Shown: in pieces, positions 10,530-18,654 of the stretch
Layout: the number at the start of each line of letters is the position of its first letter
How positions within the stretch are numbered: the first letter of the stretch is position 1
Source: Caldicellulosiruptor bescii DSM 6725
Lineage (GTDB): Bacteria; Bacillota; Thermoanaerobacteria; Caldicellulosiruptorales; Caldicellulosiruptoraceae
Reading direction: 5' to 3'
Assembly (NCBI RefSeq): GCF_000022325.1
Contig: NC_012034.1
Coordinates: 452,501 to 516,500 of the forward strand
DNA: 64,000 nucleotides
The notes under the pieces: generated by a model
Seen by the model: only the letters and a program-made list of their open reading frames with translations
What the model was told of the DNA's origin: nothing
The model's database searches: none
Made by a program: the position numbers and the translations under genes

Positions 10530-12875
10530 TTAATTGACAAGGATAAATTCTTTAGTCTGTCCTCTTTTCAATTCAAAACTGCTACCATAGTGTGAAAGCT
10601 GAATACTTTCACCTTCCAAAAGTGTATAGGAAGCTATGCTTTTTGTTATTTCCACTTTCAAAATTTTTCCTTTATATCTTACTTTGAACGATAAATATTC
10701 AAGTCTTTCAGGAAGCTTTGGAGCAAAGGAAAGTATACCTTTGTTTGTTCTCATTCCACCAAAACCGAATACCAAAGCTTGCCAAGCACCGCCCATACAA
10801 GCAGCGTGAATTCCATCTTTTGTGTTGTGATTTAAATCATCAATGTCCATTCTTGCTGTATATACAAAGTATTCGTATGCTTTGTCTAAGTACCCAAGCT
10901 CTGCTGCAAGGATGCTAAAAATTGCTGGTGAGAGTGATGAGTCATGTGTTGTAATTGGCTCATAGTATTCATAGTTATTTTTTAAATCCTCAAATGTAAA
11001 GTTTTCTCTCAAAAGGTAAATGAGCAAAAGAACATCTGGCTGTTTGCAAACTTGATATCTATAAATGTCTAAATAATGCCAGTTCAAAAGAAGAGGAAAC
11101 TGATTCTCTGGGATTTTTGACAAATCAAGCCTCTTTTTATAGATGAATGAATCGTCCTGAGGAATAATTTTCAGCTCTGGATTGTACGGCAAATACATGT
11201 TATCAGCAATGTTTTTCCACAGCAAGACTTCATTCTGTGAGAGCTCAATTTTTCTGCAAAGCTTTTCAAAAGCATCGCTGTCTTTTTCTTTCAAGAGAGT
11301 ATAAAGATTTGTAGCAAACTCAAGGGTCATCTTTACCATGTAGTTTGTATAAGCATTGTTGTCAACAAGTGCAGTATACTCATCAGGGCCGGTGACACAG
11401 AATATGCAGAACTTTCCGCCCTTTGCTTCACTGAAATGGCCAAGTTCTGCATAGAATCTTGCAACTTCAAATACAATCTCTGCACCATAGTTTTTTATAA
11501 ATTCTAAATCATCTGTTGCCTCAAAATACTTTTTTATAGCATACACAATATCAGCGTTTATGTGGTATTGAGCTGTCCCTGCGGGGAAGTATGCGGAACA
11601 CTCTTTTCCTGCAATTGTTCGCCAGGGATATAGTGCCCCTCTGTGGTGAAGCTCTCTTGCTCGCTTTCTTGCTGCATCTAAAGTGTTGTATCTGTACAAA
11701 AGTAACATTTTTGCAATTTCTGGCTGGGTATATATGAAAAACGGCATTATATAAATTTCAGAGTCCCAGAAATAATGTCCGCCGTAACCTTCACCTGTAA
11801 GACCCTTTGCGGCAATATTTGAAATACCGTTTCTACCTGTTGATTGAAGCAGCGAAAATAGACTAAATCTTATAGCTTGCTGAATCTTAGGATCCCCTTT
11901 TACCACAACATCAGCGTTTTCCCAAAAGGTTTCCAAAAATTCTCTTTGCTCTTTCAAAAGGTTTTCAAATCCAATCTTTTTTGCCTCAAGTATTTCAGCA
12001 GCGCAGCGCTCTTCAATCAAATCTTCTTCAACATCTCTTTGTGTAAAATATGAAAAATATTTTGTCAAGCTATATTCCATATCTTGTTTAGCATCAAATT
12101 CAATTTTAAATATAACAAGATTTTTTTCTTTGTCAGCAAAAGATTTGCAGAAAAATTCTTTGATGCTCAAAACGTGATCTACCATACAGCCATATGAGAG
12201 CCTGCTCTTTTTAGTTTTCTGCATCAAAAAACCATTAAGTTTATCACTGTAAGCTTTAATTGTCTCAAAAGGAAATTTTTCTATTCCAGAACCAACCCTC
12301 ACATCTTCTGTCTCAAGCAGATTTGAAGAGTTTTCATCTATTTTACTTACAATTTTTATTCTGCCAGAAAAATTGAGAGGTTTAATTCTAATATTAATTG
12401 CTCCTAAATGCTGCCTTTTAAAACATGCAAGCCGCTCAAAAGATATAAAAATTTTTCTGCCACGTTCGGATTCCCAGAGTATTTCGCGTACTACCGTTCC
12501 GCTCTTCATGTCAAGTTTTCTAATATGTTTATAAATTTTTCCACTGAATAAATTGAAGTTTTCACCCTCAATCATTATTTCAAATGTCTTCACATCAGCA
12601 ACATTTACCATTGCCTCGCCACGCTTTGCAAATCCATATCCACCCTCTGGATAGGTTATATCATACTCTTCATAAAAGCCGTTGATATATGTTGCTTTAA
12701 AGCTCTGGCTTTTGTCAGGAAAATCTTCATCCAAGTTTCCCCTCAGGCCTAAATATCCATTTGCAACTGTAAAAATGGTCTCAAGCATAAAATTATTTTC
12801 AGGATGAAATCCATCTTCTATTATGTTCCATTCATCTGGCAAAAATATAGATTCCTTTTTGGGAAGCTTTCTCAA
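10530..12875 (-). CDS. GH65 disaccharide phosphorylase, trehalose/maltose-phosphorylase-like
   Basis: 781 aa with full GH65 architecture: N-terminal beta-sandwich, helical linker, (alpha/alpha)6 barrel and C-terminal beta domain. The predicted general acid is Glu499 in TGPDEYTALVDNNAYTNY, and the phosphate-binding segment reads THDSSLSPA. SAYFPAGTAQYHINADI and the EYTALV loop differ from the enzyme at 3757 and look more like trehalose or maltose phosphorylases. The gene converges on the lacI-type gene and has its own promoter with a distinct palindrome (12982). It would also yield beta-glucose-1-phosphate for pgmB. The 5' 800 bases and promoter are duplicated at 23664-24595. Exact substrate is uncertain; GH65 membership is firm. 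Confidence 0.85.
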   Translation of the reverse strand: MRKLPKKESIFLPDEWNIIEDGFHPENNFMLETIFTVANGYLGLRGNLDEDFPDKSQSFKATYINGFYEEYDITYPEGGYGFAKRGEAMVNVADVKTFEIMIEGENFNLFSGKIYKHIRKLDMKSGTVVREILWESERGRKIFISFERLACFKRQHLGAINIRIKPLNFSGRIKIVSKIDENSSNLLETEDVRVGSGIEKFPFETIKAYSDKLNGFLMQKTKKSRLSYGCMVDHVLSIKEFFCKSFADKEKNLVIFKIEFDAKQDMEYSLTKYFSYFTQRDVEEDLIEERCAAEILEAKKIGFENLLKEQREFLETFWENADVVVKGDPKIQQAIRFSLFSLLQSTGRNGISNIAAKGLTGEGYGGHYFWDSEIYIMPFFIYTQPEIAKMLLLYRYNTLDAARKRARELHHRGALYPWRTIAGKECSAYFPAGTAQYHINADIVYAIKKYFEATDDLEFIKNYGAEIVFEVARFYAELGHFSEAKGGKFCIFCVTGPDEYTALVDNNAYTNYMVKMTLEFATNLYTLLKEKDSDAFEKLCRKIELSQNEVLLWKNIADNMYLPYNPELKIIPQDDSFIYKKRLDLSKIPENQFPLLLNWHYLDIYRYQVCKQPDVLLLIYLLRENFTFEDLKNNYEYYEPITTHDSSLSPAIFSILAAELGYLDKAYEYFVYTARMDIDDLNHNTKDGIHAACMGGAWQALVFGFGGMRTNKGILSFAPKLPERLEYLSFKVRYKGKILKVEITKSIASYTLLEGESIQLSHYGSSFELKRGQTKEFILVN

Positions 12876-12913
12876 GCTGTATTCTCCTTTCGCAGCAAAA
12901 TCTTTTTTACGTA

Positions 12914-12942
12914 ATCATACCTTAATATAATTTTACAGTCAA
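12914..12942 (-). promoter_or_regulatory. Promoter of the second GH65 gene
   Basis: On the minus strand TTGACT (12942-12937), a 17-bp spacer and TATGAT (12919-12914), close to the sigma-A consensus and about 40 bp before the start codon. An identical copy lies at 24510-24538. Confidence 0.75.
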
Positions 12943-12981
12943 TGGCTGGAAGTTACTTTTTAAATATGTTTTGGGAATGTT

Positions 12982-12998
12982 ACCGAAATATTTTCGGT
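12982..12998. promoter_or_regulatory. Palindromic protein-binding site upstream of the second GH65 promoter
   Basis: ACCGAAATATTTTCGGT is a perfect 7-bp inverted repeat with a 3-bp centre, about 40 bp upstream of the -35 box. That position suits an activator or a distal operator. It differs from the LacI-type motif of the neighbouring operon. It is duplicated at 24578-24594, where it lies between the truncated gene and the encapsulin operon. Confidence 0.5.
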
Positions 12999-12999
12999 A

Positions 13000-13400
13000 A
13001 AATTATGTTCAAATAAAGCACAGAAAAAATATTCTTGCTTGTAAGCTACTATATTTGACATGGGAAATAATACAAGGTTTACTTGGTAGCCACCGAGGGT
13101 TGCTTATGTTTAATTATGAAAGCGAGAGAAAATTGAAGAAATTTCGAGATATTTGGAGAAAGAAGGATTTTATATTGAAAAATTAAGTTTTATGTCAAGA
13201 AATTAGTAAAAAAAGTATTGACAGTATAAAGATGCGTGAGATAAGATTTACACATAAATTCCAGTGTATAGGTTAACAAAAAGAAAAGTTTTAGTACAAA
13301 ATTTTATAAAAAAGATGGTAACTCAATTAAAATACTAATGAATAAATTGATGGACGAAATGATGAAATATTACATGGAAGGGTAATGGAGAGATATTAAG
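13000..13400. other. AT-rich non-coding stretch at the left edge of the island
   Basis: About 400 bases with no convincing gene. There is a TTGACA at 13218-13223 and an ATG-containing agatgcgtga segment shortly after it. The same agatgcgt string recurs at the start of the next ORF (13399), hinting at an ancient duplication of a gene start. Otherwise nothing is recognised. Confidence 0.4.
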
Positions 13401-13484
13401 ATGCGTGGCAAGGAAATAGAAATTGGAGGCAAGAAGTTAGTGGTTACGAATGAGATTTTAAAGAGTGCGGGAGACTTGTCAAGA
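13401..13484 (+). pseudogene. 5' fragment of a gene split by an IS256-family element
   Basis: ATG at 13401 follows ATGGAGAG. The frame gives about 28 codons (MRGKEIEIGGKK, then LVVTNEILKSAGDLSR) and runs straight into the IS left end. On the other side of the IS an open frame continues from 14772 without a start codon of its own. The simplest reading is one gene interrupted by the IS, though some sequence may have been lost. Function unknown; the island context suggests a toxin or secreted effector. Confidence 0.45.
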
Positions 13485-14771
13485 ATTTTGTGTTTCCACA
13501 TCAATAGTGCATATTGTAGAGCTGTAATATATTGTAACTGCATTTTTTAAGAATAGGTATTCCGTTTTTCCACTTGCCTCGGCGCAAGTTTTCTCTTTGT
13601 AAGTAAATGTTTATTTCTAAAATTTCTACAGATTGAAAATAACCGCCTGAGTTTATTCTTATTTTTTCAATTATACTGTTAACACTTTCTACTGCATTGG
13701 TAGTATAGATATGCTTTCTTAAATCTTCAGGATACTTCATATGTGCAAGATAAAATTCGGCTTTTTCGCAAACACCCTTTATGAATCTGGGATATTTTGA
13801 GGAATATTGATTACAAAGTTCTTTAAACTTTAAAACTGCTTCATCGAAGTCAGAAGAGGAAGTTCTTAATTTATCAAGTTCTTTGTTGAAAACAGAAGCA
13901 TCATCTTTAGCCATATGTTTTCTAACGTTACGTTGAAGGTGAACAAAACATAGTTGATGGTCGGCAAGGGGATAAGCGAGTCTGACAGCATCGATTATAC
14001 CTGGGAAATCATCGCTTACGACTATTAAGACTTTTTTAAGACCTCTTGTAATTAAGTCGTCAAAGACTCTCATCCAATCGGCTTTGTTTTCTTTGCCGAA
14101 GAAAGGGCAGAATACGAAGATATCTTTTTTGCCTTCTAAATCAATACCGAGGACAACATAGCAAGTAGCTTGTTTAACTTTTGAGTTATCTTTAATTTCG
14201 CAATGGTAACCGTCAATGATGAGAGCAAAAGTACTTTCAGGAAGTTCTCTTTGTTTAAAGAGTTGAAGCTCGTTTTTTAGATCGTTTTTGATTTTTTCGA
14301 TTTCGTCTTCAGAATAAGGCAAATTCATGCTTTTAAGAGTTTGGACAAGAGAACTTTCTGAGTAACCATTGACGACTAAAGACATAAGCAGGTCAGTGTA
14401 TGAACTATCAACTCTTTTGTAGCGGTCAGGGAGAATAGAAGGTCGAAAGTTACCAGAACGTGTACGAGGGACAGAAATTTCAAGACTGCCAACAGGTGTT
14501 GCAAGTTTTCTTTCATAGAAGCCATTGCCTTTGTCGTTTTCGTTTTTAGCAAGGTAAACAGTTCTTTCTGATAACATAAAGCAATCGAGCAAGTTTTCTA
14601 AAAGCTGTTTTAGAGCTGGGCGAGTAGGATCATCACAGGAAGCAATACATATTTAGCACTTGTTCGATAGCCATATTTTTAGCGGTCTCAAAAATTTCAT
14701 TTTTCTCCATAATCGTGAACCCCCTTTGGTGATTATTTCAATACTCATTATACAGTGGACACAATTTTATT
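13484..14771 (-). mobile_element. IS256-family insertion sequence
   Basis: About 1.29 kb around a mutator-type transposase gene. The ends carry imperfect inverted repeats (left aattttgtgtttccac near 13484; right, reversed, aaaattgtgtccac near 14768). No 8-9 bp target duplication could be matched at the flanks, so the boundaries are approximate and the insertion may have been rearranged. Confidence 0.75.
13501..14710 (-). pseudogene. IS256-family transposase, one frameshift near the N-terminus
   Basis: The ATG at 14710 begins MEKNEIFETAKNMAIEQVLN but hits a stop after about 25 codons. From about 14645 a different frame continues (CDDPTRPALKQLLENLLDC) without interruption to 13501. The 363-aa distal part contains the mutator-family DDE signature: Asp in IIDGYHCE, Asp in IVVSDDFPG followed by CFVHLQRN, and Glu in TTNAVESVNSII. 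The total of about 400 aa is the family length. A single-base change therefore probably inactivates it, although initiation at a TTG or ATG downstream of the shift could still give an N-terminally shortened protein. It catalyses cut-and-copy transposition of the surrounding IS. Confidence 0.8.
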
Positions 14772-15740
14772 TTAACTCCCAATGGGAGTGGGAGTTTGCC
14801 AAGTGGTTGTGTGACGTTATACAGGAGTGATATAAGTTGGAATGGGTATTATACACCGAAGGTGGCAAGTGGAGGTTCAATAACTTTAAAAGGTAATAGT
14901 GAGGCAAGCAGGAAAGAGAGTAGCAGTGCGAGTATAACACCGGGGTATTCAGACAGTTTTGTATGGGGTGATAGAGGTTATTCAGGTGGAATATCAGCAA
15001 GTGTCTCGCCAGTGAGGACAGGTGGATGTTATACTCCTAAGATAAACGGAGGAGCTTCTTCAACACCAAAGCCGTCAGGTTCTCTTTCAATAACGGATAA
15101 ATTCAGGGATTTTTTAGAGGGCATTGTACGAAAAGTTGAGGATTTTTCATCTAAAACTAAGAAAGATTTATTAAGAGGAATATTAAAAAATTTTTTAGAG
15201 GCGTTAAGACATGCCAGCAGTAATAGTTTGAAATATTCCATAAATTTTTTAGAACATGCTTTGCAAGATAATCCTTCTGAAATAATAATTACAAATGAAA
15301 AGAGTGAATTGTCTAAAAAAATAAGGGAGAATGAAGACTATAAGAAAGTTAGGAAGTATATTATTTCTGTAGCTAAGGAATTACTCCCCACAATGAAAGC
15401 TGGGGAAGAAAGAAAAATTGATAAAAACAAAAAAGAATTTTCTGCAACATTTTCTAAAGAACATAATTTGGACCTCTATTTAGCAATAAACAATGCAGAT
15501 CTATACTTTAAAAAAGAGAGTGAAGATACGATAAGCATATGGCTTAAGGATACATATAATTTTGACAATGCTACTTTGAAAGAAAATTCAATAGAGTTGA
15601 TAGATGACTTGTTAAAGGATAAATTAGCCTTTGGTAAATGGCTTAATGAGTTTGGGCAAGATTTAGAGAATAATCATATTGTTAACAAGTATGAAATTAA
15701 AATAAAAATAGAAACTGTTAAAATCTCAATACTTCAGTAG
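14772..15740 (+). pseudogene. 3' fragment of a split polymorphic-toxin-like gene
   Basis: The open frame begins at the IS edge and has no plausible ribosome site. It encodes about 322 aa. The first 100 residues are low-complexity, rich in Gly, Ser, Thr and Tyr (NGYYTPKVASGG and YTPKINGGASSTPKPSG), like a linker. The rest (about 110-320) is a compact charged domain with LEHALQDNPSEII, ADLYFKKESEDTISIW and a C-terminal YEIKIKIETVKI strand. A repetitive linker followed by a discrete C-terminal domain, with small membrane-anchored genes downstream, is the usual layout of polymorphic toxins and their immunity genes. I cannot name the toxin domain. The 5' end was probably removed by the IS at 13484-14771. 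Confidence 0.5.
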
Positions 15741-15761
15741 AGAAAAAGGTGATATAATCTA

Positions 15762-16481
15762 ATGGTAATTAAGATTTTTAAGTTTATCTTAATAATTGTT
15801 ATAGGAGTTAATCTGTTCTTTATTTTATCATTTGGCACATTGCTATTTTTACTTCACTTAACTTCCGAGCCACCAAAATATGTAAAAAATCGTGCTGAAT
15901 GGATTAGGTTGTATAAGATATTTGATACAGAATTTCCTGAGCCGATAAAAGAAGAAAAGATTGTAAAATGTGAGACTTACTTTCTTGACCTATTAATTTT
16001 TAGCGAAAAAGACAAACCAAAATTAGAAAAGTTAACATCAAACTGGATTTATATTAAAAATAGCAAAATTCCAGAAAACCTATATAGTAAAATACAAGAT
16101 GATCCTTATACTATATCTGGAACGGTAAAAGATTATATTGAAACAGTTTTAAATCATGTAGAAATTTTTTCCTTAGGGAAACACAAACTCCCTGACGATT
16201 TGAAACCACTTTTTTTTGATATTGAAGGAAAACGTGTATATGAAAATAAGGGTGCAATCTTGAATGAAAAATTAGCTCAGAATATGCTTATGGAAATGAA
16301 AGAAGAATATAAGTTTTATAGATATTACAAAGCAACAAAGGATGGAACAACAGAACTTTCTCTTTATTTTGTATATATTCCAAAAACCAATCATCTATAT
16401 GTATTTAATAATACTTACTACACTGAAAGGATAGACTATATTAAAGATGAATTACAGGAGTTACAAAATACGAGCAAATAA
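15762..16481 (+). CDS. Membrane-anchored protein of unknown function, candidate immunity protein
   Basis: 239 aa, 21 bp downstream of the split toxin-like gene, with AAGGTG 10 bases before ATG. Residues 4-33 form one strong hydrophobic segment; the rest is a soluble charged domain predicted outside the membrane. No recognised motif. Tight coupling to the toxin-like gene, the small size and the single anchor fit an immunity protein protecting the envelope, but this is inference from order only. Codon and base composition resemble the rest of the island (very AT-rich). Confidence 0.55.
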   Translation: MVIKIFKFILIIVIGVNLFFILSFGTLLFLLHLTSEPPKYVKNRAEWIRLYKIFDTEFPEPIKEEKIVKCETYFLDLLIFSEKDKPKLEKLTSNWIYIKNSKIPENLYSKIQDDPYTISGTVKDYIETVLNHVEIFSLGKHKLPDDLKPLFFDIEGKRVYENKGAILNEKLAQNMLMEMKEEYKFYRYYKATKDGTTELSLYFVYIPKTNHLYVFNNTYYTERIDYIKDELQELQNTSK

Positions 16482-16529
16482 ACTATATCATTGAAGTTTG
16501 TATAAAAAGGTGAATAAGGATGTTAAAAA

Positions 16530-17113
16530 ATGAGAAAAAGAGCATCTGTGCTTCTATCAATTTTTGTCGAAATAACAATTATTGCTGTGGGAATGTTTTT
16601 AATCTTTAAAGATGACCTTTTTGTTTTTTAGAAATAACAAGCCTATTTATGCAAAAGGTGAGCCAGTTTTGGTAGAATTAAAATATGAATTTATAAAGGA
16701 AGAATTGATAAAAAAAGTAGGAAAACCCAAAAAGGTTAAGAAAGAATGGTGGGGTGCTTATGGTGATTATGTAGAATATTGTTACTATGATTGGGGTAGC
16801 ATTATATTAGCACCAGGTGTTAAAAAGAATTCATATTATGTAATAGACGCAGAGATTAACAAGAGAGGAATAAAGGGACCGAGAGGAATTGAAGTAGGAG
16901 ATAGTTATAAAAGAGTGATAAATAAATTTAGATATAGTCCCCAAAATTGGTGGCGTAGAATATCTATACTGTATCAAACCAAAAACAAGCAACAACGATA
17001 ACACCTATGGTTTAAAATTTGATTCTACTAATGATATCGAGCAATATGGTAGTATAATCTATAACGAAAAAGGTGAAATTGACAGCATTTATTACCAAGA
17101 CAGTTCCTATTAA
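16530..17113 (+). pseudogene. Membrane-anchored island protein, disrupted by two frameshifts
   Basis: ATG 16530 starts MRKRASVLLSIFVEITIIAV, a membrane anchor, and the frame stops just after a T6 run (16624-16629). With five T the frame would read DLFVFRNNKPIYAKGE and run into the open frame 16612-17001 (KKEWWGAYGDYVEYCYYDW). That frame ends at KNKQQR. A third frame continues NNDNTYGLKFDSTNDIEQYG to a stop at 17113. Restoring both shifts gives a protein of about 195 aa with one anchor and an extracytoplasmic domain. A 34-bp copy of the T-tract region at 23630-23663 has T5, supporting slippage here. Function unknown; possible immunity protein. Confidence 0.6.
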
Positions 17114-17169
17114 TAAAATTGAATTTAAAATATCAAAAGGCAGAGTAAAGCAAATTGTGGTACATTATC

Positions 17170-17979
17170 ATGATACTTGAGAAGGTGAAGTTTTTGAAGG
17201 CCAGAAAAAGAATTATTGTACTGTTGTCAATCATGATTTTAATTTTGAAAAGCACTTTTGTTTTAAGCAACGATAAAGATGAAAAAGATTATTATGATTA
17301 CACTGGTAAAAAAGGGAAAAAGAATATAGTGATGAGCATATACATCAACAATTCAAAGGTTACAGGTCTATATGCTTACAAAGGTGTAAGAAAGTATATA
17401 AAGGTAGAAGGAATAATAAAAGGTGGTAAAATAAAGTTAAATGAGCTTGACTCAAAAGGTAAAGTAGTTGGAACATTCAATGGCATTATAAAAGATAAAG
17501 TGATTAAAAAGAGTGATGGTCGTCTAATAAGACCAGTAGATATAATTGAAGGGACTTGGAGTGATGGCAAAATAAAAATGCCTTTTAAACTGATAAATGA
17601 GCACGAAATATATATGCCTTATGGTGAAAAATTCAGCTTTGTTGGTTTTCCGGATGATGAAGTACTGAAATTTGCTACTAACATTCAAGAATATTTGATA
17701 AAAAACGACAAGAAAGCACTTGGAAAACTGATAGCATATCCAATTAAGGTCAAAATTGACGGTAAAAAGAAAACAATAAGAAATGAAAAAGAGTTTATCA
17801 ACAATTTTGATAAGATATTTGATGCCAATTTGAAAAAAGCGATAATAAATGCTGAGCCTTTGATTATGCCTGCGAATCAATATGAAGCTATGTTAGGAGA
17901 AGGTGGATATAACGTTTAGTTTACAGATGTAGTAAGGAATGGTAATGTGTATTGGTTAATTCATACTATTAACAACTGA
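17170..17979 (+). pseudogene. Exported island protein with a nonsense codon near its C-terminus
   Basis: 250 aa to the stop at 17917-17919. The N-terminus has a signal or anchor sequence (RIIVLLSIMILILKSTFVLS). A TTG at 17194 preceded by GAAGGTGAAG is an alternative start that trims eight residues. The middle is Lys/Gly-rich beta-type sequence, and the end reads EAMLGEGGYNV. After the TAG the same frame continues FTDVVRNGNVYWLIHTINN to TGA at 17979. GYNVWFTDV would be a natural reading, so TGG to TAG is likely. Many extracytoplasmic domains of this kind end in such a strand. It may be truncated but nearly complete. Function unknown; candidate immunity or accessory protein. Confidence 0.55.
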
Positions 17980-18047
17980 TTATTCATTGAAATTAAAAGA
18001 GTCGTTTTGTCTTAAATTATACATACCAAAAGATAGTTTGTTATATG

Positions 18048-18133
18048 AGAGTAATAAATAATTTTTTGAAAATATGAAGTCCTCCATCTTGTCAAGAATC
18101 AGAATATGAACAAAAGTATCAGAGATGGAGGTT
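18048..18133. mobile_element. Solo end of an IS256-family element
   Basis: gagtaataaataatttttt and the downstream hairpin CCTCCATCT / AGATGGAGG (18081-18089, 18123-18131), with loop text aagaatcagaatatg, match the reversed right end of the IS at 23546-23629 base for base over much of their length. No transposase is attached, so this is a relic of a related element. Confidence 0.6.
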
Positions 18134-18147
18134 GTTTTATTTATTTT

Positions 18148-18468
18148 AGGTTGTTGAATAAAAAATATTAACAATTATACATGTAATCTGCTACAATCGT
18201 ATCCTCCATCTGTTAATACCATCTCACAGCCAAAGCCCCATGCCCTATACAAAAGCTCTTCTTGTTTTCAAGTCATGTTCATTTGCCTCTGTTAAAATCC
18301 AAAAAAGCGGTATCACTTCTTCTTTGGCTGTACACAAAAAATGTAATTTTTTCAAAATAATTAGCTTAAAAATTTTTATTTTGTGCTTTAATGCTCATGA
18401 GTATATTTTTAAAAACTTTTTTGTTACTATGTTTACTCTATATGGCTATTTCTGTTATTCAACAACCT
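18148..18468 (-). mobile_element. Small TIR-bounded IS remnant with transposase fragment
   Basis: A perfect 14-bp terminal inverted repeat, AGGTTGTTGAATAA (18148-18161) and TTATTCAACAACCT (18455-18468), encloses 321 bp. The minus strand inside reads KLHFLCTAKEEVIPLFWIL, then TEANEHDLK, and after a frameshift YRAWGFGCEMVLTDGGYD followed by CSRLH. This is a DDE transposase core of the IS4/IS5 type (HD and D-x-x-YD motifs). It is an internally deleted, inactive IS. Confidence 0.7.
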
Positions 18469-18592
18469 CATCAGTAATTTTAAAACATTACAAACCATTT
18501 AATTAGTTTTCGCCTTAACTTCCGTTTATATTTTGCATATTAAACAAATTTAGTAACAAATATATGAAAAAATTCATCAATATTATATATTG

Positions 18593-18621
18593 TTTTTTTT
18601 TTTTTTTTTTTGGGATATAAT
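18593..18621 (+). promoter_or_regulatory. T19 homopolymer directly upstream of a -10 box
   Basis: Nineteen consecutive T (18593-18611), then gggaTATAAT (18616-18621). The tract occupies the -35 and spacer position of the promoter for the gene at 18655. A change in tract length would alter promoter geometry. Confidence 0.5.
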
Positions 18622-18654
18622 CAAACAAAAATTAAGAAACGAGGAGTGAGGGGT

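Larger units (their letters stand above)
12068..12999. repeat. 932-bp direct repeat, left copy (island boundary)
   Basis: Nearly identical to 23664-24595 with a constant offset of 11,596 bp and no insertions or deletions. It contains the first ~265 codons of the GH65 gene, its promoter and the palindrome. Similarity stops sharply at both ends. The copies enclose the accessory island. Confidence 0.9.

Noticed and set aside
13484-14771. Target-site duplication for the first IS256-family element
   Set aside because: No matching 8-9 bp sequence could be found at the two flanks, so none is claimed.
18240-18506. Open frame of 88 codons on the plus strand
   Set aside because: It lies over the TIR-bounded IS remnant, whose minus strand shows a transposase core; the plus frame is a shadow.
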